In this document: piece after piece, positions 57,961 to 64,000 of the stretch | Numbering within the stretch: position 1 is the first letter of the stretch | Layout of the letters: the number at the start of each line of letters is the position of its first letter | DNA from: Cephalopachus bancanus | Lineage: Eukaryota > Chordata > Mammalia > Primates > Tarsiidae | DNA length: 64,000 nucleotides | Assembly: GCA_027257055.1 (NCBI GenBank) | Contig: JAPVLO010000986.1 | Coordinates: 248,001 to 312,000 of the forward strand | Reading direction: 5' to 3' | Notes under the pieces: model-generated | Told to the model about the DNA's origin: nothing | What the model saw: the letters and a program-made list of their open reading frames with translations, nothing else | Database searches by the model: none | Position numbers and translations under genes: made by a program

Positions 57961-58344
57961 AGGGATCCTAGCTTATTATTTTTAAACATAAATGGTTGTA
58001 ATGAATGCAGAATAAGTGCATTAATACAGAAATAAGAAATACTTCCAAGTTCCTTGTACTCAAATGCAGGAGAGAAACCGAGGTCCCTGAGTGTGCCTTT
58101 AGGACTCTTATAAGTATGGGGGCCCCAGATGGTCGGGGCACTGGAGAGTGAGTTACTATATGGATGTGTGTAGTTACTGTAGGCTAGTGTCATCTTGTAA
58201 CAGCTAGTATCATCTTGCTATTGGTCTGAAGTTTGTGTATTGGCTCTTCCAGAACAGCCTCATGGAGTGTAGTTCACCTTCCATAAATGTACCCATTGGA
58301 AGTGTTGTTCAAGTAAAATGTGGTACAGTTTACTGCTATTTATT

Positions 58345-58645
<301 letters not shown>

Positions 58646-58839
58646 GTTTTTTAAAACATATTTAGGATTGTACAACCATTGCCACAATCTAGTTGTAAAC
58701 CATTTTTTTCTGCCCTCAAAAAAAAAAAAAAAAACTTGGCCATCAGCAAGGCTCATTCTTAAAGAACTCTGGTTGACATAAATTAGTTTGTTTTGTACCT
58801 GGCCAATGGGAATTTTCATAATGCAGCATTTACTTTTTT

Positions 58840-59130
58840 TTTTTTTTTTTTTTGAGTTGGAGTCTCACTCTGTCACCCAGACTGGAGTGCAGTGGCCGCT
58901 CCCTGCCACTGCAGCCTCGACCTGCTGGGCTCCAGCGATCCTTCTGCCTCAGCCTTCCAAGTAGCTGGAACTACAGGCGCATGCTACCACGCCCGGCTCA
59001 TTTTGATTTATTGTAGAGATGAGGTCTCGCCAAGTTGACCAGGCGGGTCTCGAACCCACGAGCTCAGGCAATCCACTCACCTCATCCTCCCAAAGTCGCG
59101 GGATTACAGGCTGAGCCACCGTGCCTGGCT
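58840..59130 (-). mobile_element. Alu, lineage type, with TSD
   Basis: Flanked by AGCATTTACTTTTTT (58825-58839 and 59131-59145). Right arm 'CAGTGGCCGCTCCCTGCCAC'. Confidence 0.96.
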
Positions 59131-59234
59131 AGCATTTACTTTTTTACAGCAAGAAATGTGAACTATTCAGGGATGGACATGGTAACATTTGTACTCTTCT
59201 GAAGAACTGCTCTGGTTGACAGGAAGTAGTCTGG

Positions 59235-59440
59235 TTGCCTGTAGTCCCAGCACTCTGGGAGGCCAAGACGGAAGGATTGCTTCAGCTCAGGAGTTTGAGA
59301 CCAGCCTGGACAACATAGCAAGATCTTGTCTCTACAAAAAAATAAGAAACAACAAAAACAGCTGGTCATGGTGGCTGTGAGCTTGTACCTGCACTCCAGC
59401 CTGGGTGAGAATGACATTCCCACTCAAAAAGAATAAAATA
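59235..59440 (+). mobile_element. Alu, internally deleted
   Basis: 'GCCTGTAGTCCCAGCACTCT' to 'GTCTCTACAAAAAA', then most of the right arm is missing up to 'TGCACTCCAGCCTGGG'. Confidence 0.9.
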
Positions 59441-59509
59441 AATTAAATCTTATGCCCTCATCAACTCTTCTTCTTAAATCATAGACCTGTTATCAAAACA
59501 ACAGGGTTT

Positions 59510-59960
59510 TGTCGGGGTTCAGGTGTTTCCTGCACAGAAAGCCAGTCATTGGGACGAGTATCCCTAGAGAAGAAGTCTTTTTATTCAGGTGATACCAGCT
59601 AAGGAGAACAAGAGATCAGTTTTGAATCTGTCTCCTTGTCTCGCTGAAGTCAGGGGATTATATAGTGGGGCAGAAAAGGGAACTTTTGGGAGGGGTGAAG
59701 AAGAGGAGTTGTCAGTGGGAATTGGGGAGGAGTGAGGAAGAGGAGTTGGTCAACAGGAGGGATCTGGGGTCTTACTGTCTGCATGGGGTGATCTGGTGAT
59801 AATCAATTCCTTGATCCTGTAGGTTGAGGGTTGGTTTTCTGAGACGGGAATTCAGATAAGACAAATGTAAATTTCAAGCTTCAGGACCAGGAGGGTCAAT
59901 TTCCAGGTTTATTATAAAAGCAAGAAACCATAAATATGAGTTCCGTGGGGAAGCTGAGCC
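59510..59960 (-). mobile_element. Probable LTR
   Basis: Starts TGTCGGGGTTCAGG. An antisense AATAAA-like 'TTTTTATTCAGG' (about 59580) and a TATA-like 'TTATATAG' (about 59655) are in LTR order. A GA-rich repeat 'GGAGGGGTGAAGAAGAGGAG' occurs twice. The right end is not defined. Confidence 0.4.
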
Positions 59961-60259
59961 AGTTTCACACTGCACCATTGATCTTGGCACTCACACTTCC
60001 AGGCTTTTCTCTCTAATGCATGTTCCAGCCTGTCTCATCCCTCAGTCGTGTCCTAGAGTAGTCGTCTTAATTGAAGATCCCTGAGAAATCTCACAGCAGC
60101 CGGGGATTTTACCATCTTGCTTTGGGGTTTAGCCAAGTAAATGCAGTTGAGGTGGCTAGACCCTCCTGCCTCTTTGTGAGGGTCCCTTAAGTTTCTTTTC
60201 TTGCTCTTACCTTCATGATGTGTGTATATAAGGGGGACACCCAAAAGGCTCAGAATTTA

Positions 60260-61250
60260 TTTTTTAAAACATATTCTTATATGTTTAAACTTCAGTCACC
60301 TTTAAAGTCAATTCCATTACAGTAACCCAACCCTCAAGACCTCATCACCTCCCAAAGCCCCACCTCCTAACACCATCGCCTTTGGGGTGAGACTTAAGTA
60401 CACAAATTTGGGAGGGCACATTCAATCAACACAAACTTTTCCCCATTTACTGGGTTGGAACCTTCGTGTTTCAGGAAGATGTCTTAGTTCACTTGTGCTT
60501 TTATAACAAAATTCCATAGACTGAATGTCTCATAAACAACAGACATTTATGTCACATCTTGGCGGTTGAAATCCAAGATCAAGACATGTAGATTCCATAT
60601 CTGGTGAGAACCCATTTCCTGGTGTGCAGACAGTGGCCTTCTCGCTGCATCCTCAATTGTTGAAGAGAAAGTGGGAGGGAGTGTGAGATGGCCTAAGGGG
60701 TCTCTTCCTCTTCTTATAAGGATGCAAATCCCATCATAAGAACCCAACCCTCAAGACCTCATCACTTCCCAAAGGCCCCACATCCTGACACCATCACCTT
60801 GGGGATGAGAATTCAATCAACATTGGAATTTGGGAGGAGGTACATTCAGTCAACACACTTTCCCCCATTTACTGGGCTGGAACCCTCCTGTAAGAAGGTG
60901 CATTAGTCTGTTTGAGCTGCTATTAATATAACAAAATCTCACAGACCATGTGGCTTAAAAACAACACACATTCATGTCCCACAGTTCTGGAAGCTGAAGT
61001 TCAAAGTCAAGGCATGTAGAGTCCATGTCTGGTGAGGAGTCACCTCCTGCTGTGCAGACAACCACCTTCTTGCTGTGTCCTCATGTGGTAGAGAGAGAGA
61101 AAAAGAGACAGAGAGCTCTGGGGTGTCTTCTTATAAAGACACTAATCCCATCGTGAGGACCCCATCTTCATGGCCTCATCCCCTCCCAAATGCCTCACCT
61201 CCTGACACCATCACCTTGGGGAATTTGGAGAGACACAAACATTGACTCTG
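60260..61250 (+). repeat. Tandem array of an old repeat, about 2.5 copies
   Basis: A partial copy at 60300-60480 and fuller copies at 60481-60900 and 60901-61230 share blocks in the same order: 'CTTATAA.GA.....AATCCCATC', 'AAGACCTCATCACTTCCCAA', 'CTGACACCATCACCTTGGG' and 'CCCCATTTACTGGG.TGGAACC'. Period is about 420 bp. The first part resembles the old repeat split by the young provirus. Confidence 0.75.
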
Positions 61251-61685
61251 CAGCATCCCAACCCTAAGCCCTTCTCTTTTGCTGGTCCAGATAACTGCCC
61301 ACCCTGGAACTTCCCACCCGACTGTCCATCCACTTCCCCCCTTGGTAGGCACGACCCCTGGATCCTGTCCTACCACTGACTTGGCTCCTGCAGAATCCGT
61401 TCCCCACAAGCCAGTCCCAGCATCTCAGGGCCGCCACCTTGGTTGGCCCCTTGACCTCCCACCCAGTGCCCCTTTGATGTCCAACTGCTTCCTGTGTCTG
61501 CTTGGATGTCTCTAGAATGGACATGCCACTTCTTGGGCAACTCATTCTGATTACACACAGCTTTGGAGGAGGTCTCCACAGACCCTCCTGACATCTAAAT
61601 CTCTCAGAAAACTTGACTTCCTGGCTGAGAGCGTTCCATCCACTCTTCCACAAAATCATTTGGATTATTTAACAATGGCTGGTGT
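61251..61685. other. Single-copy DNA
   Basis: Overlapping ORFs on both strands without a domain. No exon can be supported. Confidence 0.4.
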
Positions 61686-61689
61686 GCAG

Positions 61690-61940
61690 GTGCCAGGAGC
61701 AGTGTCTGTTAACTCTGTCATCCAGGCTGAAGTGGGAGTATTCCTTGAGGGCAAGATTTTGAGATCAGCCTGGGCAATATAGCAAGACCCCATCTCTACA
61801 AACATAAAAAATTAACCTACGTGGTGGTACATGTCTGCAGTTCCAGCTACTAGGGAGGCTGAAGTGTGAGGATTGCTTGAGGCCAGGAGTTCGGAACCAG
61901 CCTGGGCCACAGAGCTAGACTCCATCTCTACAAAAAGAGA
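61690..61940 (+). mobile_element. Alu, old copy
   Basis: 'GGTGCCAGGAGCAGTGTCTG' through 'CTACTAGGGAGGCTGAAGTG' to 'ATCTCTACAAAAAGAGAGAG'. Strongly diverged. Confidence 0.85.
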
Positions 61941-62375
61941 GAGAGTCCAGAGACTGCTCAGTCCATCAAATAGTTAATCATGCTAATGATTGGTGAGCAT
62001 ATTGGCTTGGACTTGGATTTCCGCTTCGAGGACAGACGGGAAAACCAGGGAATCTCACATGCTGTGTGAGCCCTTAGTCCGGTTAGTGGAATTTTCTAGA
62101 GTGATTTGGCTTTGGGTCAGTCCCGGGCAGCCAGCAGGGAGCTTCAGGGGCAGCCGCAGGCAGGTGGCTGAGTCTAGCTAGCTGGTAGGCTGGGCGATTC
62201 AGACACAAAGATCAATGGGCACGCTGAGCCCCAGTCGGGAAAGACATGAGCTCTCTAGAAGACCAGGCCTACAACCTTCTGAAAGCATGTCAGTGGCTTC
62301 ATGGTGTCCCAGGTAGGGAGAGACCCATGGGCACAGTCAGGTTTCCTGTTGAGTTTTCAATGATGCCTTTTATTT
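61941..62375. other. Single-copy DNA
   Basis: No feature recognised. Confidence 0.45.
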
Positions 62376-62425
62376 ATTATTAATAATCATCATTATTATC
62401 AATATTAGTAAATTATTATTATTAG
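62376..62425. repeat. (TTA/ATT)n microsatellite
   Basis: Imperfect TTA/ATT units directly before an antisense Alu, probably grown from its A-tail. Confidence 0.9.
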
Positions 62426-62690
62426 AGTCTCTAAAAGGCTGGAGTACAGTGTCAAGCTCACAACTCACTACGGCCTTGACTTCCTGGGTTCAGACAGTCC
62501 TCCTGCCTCAGCCTTCCAAGTACCTGGGACTGCATGTGCACACTACCATGCCCAGCTAATATTGGTGTATTTGTAGAGATGGGGTCTTGCTATGTTGTCC
62601 AGGCTGATCTTGAACTCCTAGCCTCAAGTGATCCTCCCACCTCAACCTTCCAAAGCACTGGGATTACAGGTGTGAGCCACTGTGCTTGGT
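62425..62690 (-). mobile_element. Alu, full-length
   Basis: 'GAGTCTCTAAAAGGCTGGAG' to 'ACAGGTGTGAGCCACTGTGC'; older type. Confidence 0.93.
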
Positions 62691-62694
62691 TGAT

Positions 62695-62985
62695 TTTTTT
62701 TTTTAATAGAGATGGAGTCTTGTGATGTTGCCCTGGCTGGAGTGCAGTGCTACAATCATAAGTCACTGCAGCTTCAACCTGTTAGGCTCAAGCAGTCCTC
62801 CCGCCTCAGCCCCCCCAAGTAACTGGCATCACCGGCAGTACCACACCTATCTAACATTTTTATTTTTAGAGATGAGGTCTCACTATGTTGCCCAGGCTGG
62901 TCTAGAACTCCTGGGCTCAAGCAATCCTCCCCCCTCAACCTCCCAAAGTGCTGGGATTACAGGCACAAGCCACCACAGCCGGTCC
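62695..62985 (-). mobile_element. Alu, full-length
   Basis: Directly adjoins the previous Alu in the same orientation, starting with a poly(T). The two form a head-to-tail pair. Confidence 0.94.
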
Positions 62986-63239
62986 AGAATCCCTATTTTT
63001 GAGTCACTTAATTATGAATGAGGAGAATTTGTCTGCAGAAAATAGTCTGCTCCCTTTCCCTCGTGTGAACGTGTCCAGCTATTTGGAATTGCTCGCAGCT
63101 CGCCCAGCACCGGTTGCTGGTTCCCAAATGGTGTTCAGGAGATAGCTTGGTGGGTTTTACATCCTGAGAGAAAACTGAAAACTCACTTCAATACACAGGT
63201 GCCATGTCAAGGGAGCCATCAAGTTTATCAGAACCAGTG

Positions 63240-63512
63240 TTAATGCGACAACCTTAACAAAATGAGAGTTAACACAACCTTTATGGGGTTAAGCTGAATG
63301 CACCTGAACAGAACAGGTAGTCAATGCAACCTTAATGGAATAAAGTCTAATATAACCTTAGCAGATAAGAGTTAATACAACCTTAATACAATGAGAGTTA
63401 ATATAACCTTAATAAGGTAAAATGTAATACATGCTTAGCAGAACAATTAGTCAATGCAACCTTATCGAATAAGAGTTAATATGACTTTAATATAATGAGA
63501 GTTAATAGAACC
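63240..63512. repeat. Compound minisatellite, GAGTTAATA.AACCTTAAT units
   Basis: Short units of about 20-30 bp ('GAGTTAATACAACCTTAATA') arranged into two longer units of about 115-130 bp, both containing 'AGTCAATGCAACCTTA' (about 63320 and 63450) and ending 'AATGAGAGTTAATA'. Confidence 0.88.
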
Positions 63513-63761
63513 GGACTAATTTTTATGAAAGCACCTTCTGCCTGGGGACAGGAGAAAAAAAAAAAAAACCCCAGCTTGCCGCCAAGGTATTGCAACCAAG
63601 AAGGTGCCTTGGAAACTCCTGGAGACTGGAGACTTCTTGATTTCTTACTAATTCTTCCCTAAGTGTATCTGGCAAACAGAAACCAACTGAGCCAGAGTCC
63701 ACATCAAAGTCTCCAGCCCCAGGAGAGAAGCCTCCAAAATGTTTTAAAACACTCTTCCTCA

Positions 63762-64000
63762 GCCGGGCTCGGTGGCTCAGCCTGTCATCCCGCGCCTTTG
63801 GGAGGCTGAGGTGAGTGGATTGCCTGAGCCCGCGGGTTCGAGACCCGCCTGGGCAGCGAGACCTCATCTCTACAATAAATCAAAAAATCAGCCGGGCATG
63901 GCAGCGCATGCCTGTAATTCTGGCTACTCGGAAGGCTGAGGCGGAAGGATCGCTGGAGCCCAGCAGGTCGAGGCTGCGGTGGCCGGGAGCGGCCACTGCA
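63762..64000 (+). mobile_element. Young lineage-specific Alu, cut by window end
   Basis: 'GCCGGGCTCGGTGGCTCAGC' with intact B box and many CpGs; right arm 'GCGGTGGCCGGGAGCGGCCA'. Very close to the copy at 47634-47918. Confidence 0.96.

Overview
This is nuclear DNA of a mammal, very probably a primate, and nothing in it looks bacterial. It holds about sixteen 7SL-derived Alu dimers, several L1 LINEs in many states of decay, LTRs and proviruses of at least five families, microsatellites, and coding sequence only as short spliced exons. The Alus lack the right-arm sequence typical of lemurs and lorises. They also do not match the simian Y or S forms. They share their own diagnostic motifs (left arm 'GGGCTCGGTGGCTCAGCCTGT', right arm 'GCGGTGGCCGGGAGCGGCCA'). 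A tarsier is my best inference; it is not proven.

Layout. 1-5.3 kb: L1 and Alu debris. 5.35-6.06 kb: minus-strand piggyBac transposase remnant. 6.5-13.1 kb: an AT-rich LTR, then a broken class I (gamma-type) provirus on the minus strand with gag and integrase relics and a right-hand LTR. 13.3-17.2 kb: microsatellites, an Alu, GC-rich single-copy DNA and a 475-bp pyrimidine tract. 17.36-17.58 and 21.95-22.08 kb: two plus-strand exons recognisable as the 5' coding exons of MXRA5 (signal peptide, LRRNT, first LRR). 22.59-24.89 kb: a very young, internally deleted class II (betaretrovirus-like) provirus on the minus strand. 26.4-42.3 kb: on the minus strand, scattered exons of an SYCP3/FAM9/XLR (Cor1) family gene, broken by a nonsense codon and a frameshift and split by an L1 of about 6.4 kb, which itself carries a nested LTR. 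43.7-48.3 kb: a second long, older L1 with two Alus inside. 48.3 and 50.3 kb: two LTRs of one family in opposite orientations. 51.0-51.9 kb: an inverted (twin-primed) L1. 56.9-57.3 kb: a CpG island with promoter motifs. 57.3-64 kb: G-rich DNA, Alus, an LTR, a tandem triplicate of an old repeat, a compound minisatellite, and an Alu cut by the window end.

Genes. MXRA5 is X-linked near the pseudoautosomal boundary in humans, and FAM9 genes lie on human Xp22, so the pairing suggests an X-chromosome window. No MXRA5 exon after the first two coding exons is visible in the following 42 kb, although the normal gene has a very large exon there. The Cor1-family gene occupies that space on the other strand. 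MXRA5 may therefore be truncated or rearranged in this lineage. No tRNA, rRNA, CRISPR array or complete protein-coding gene was found.
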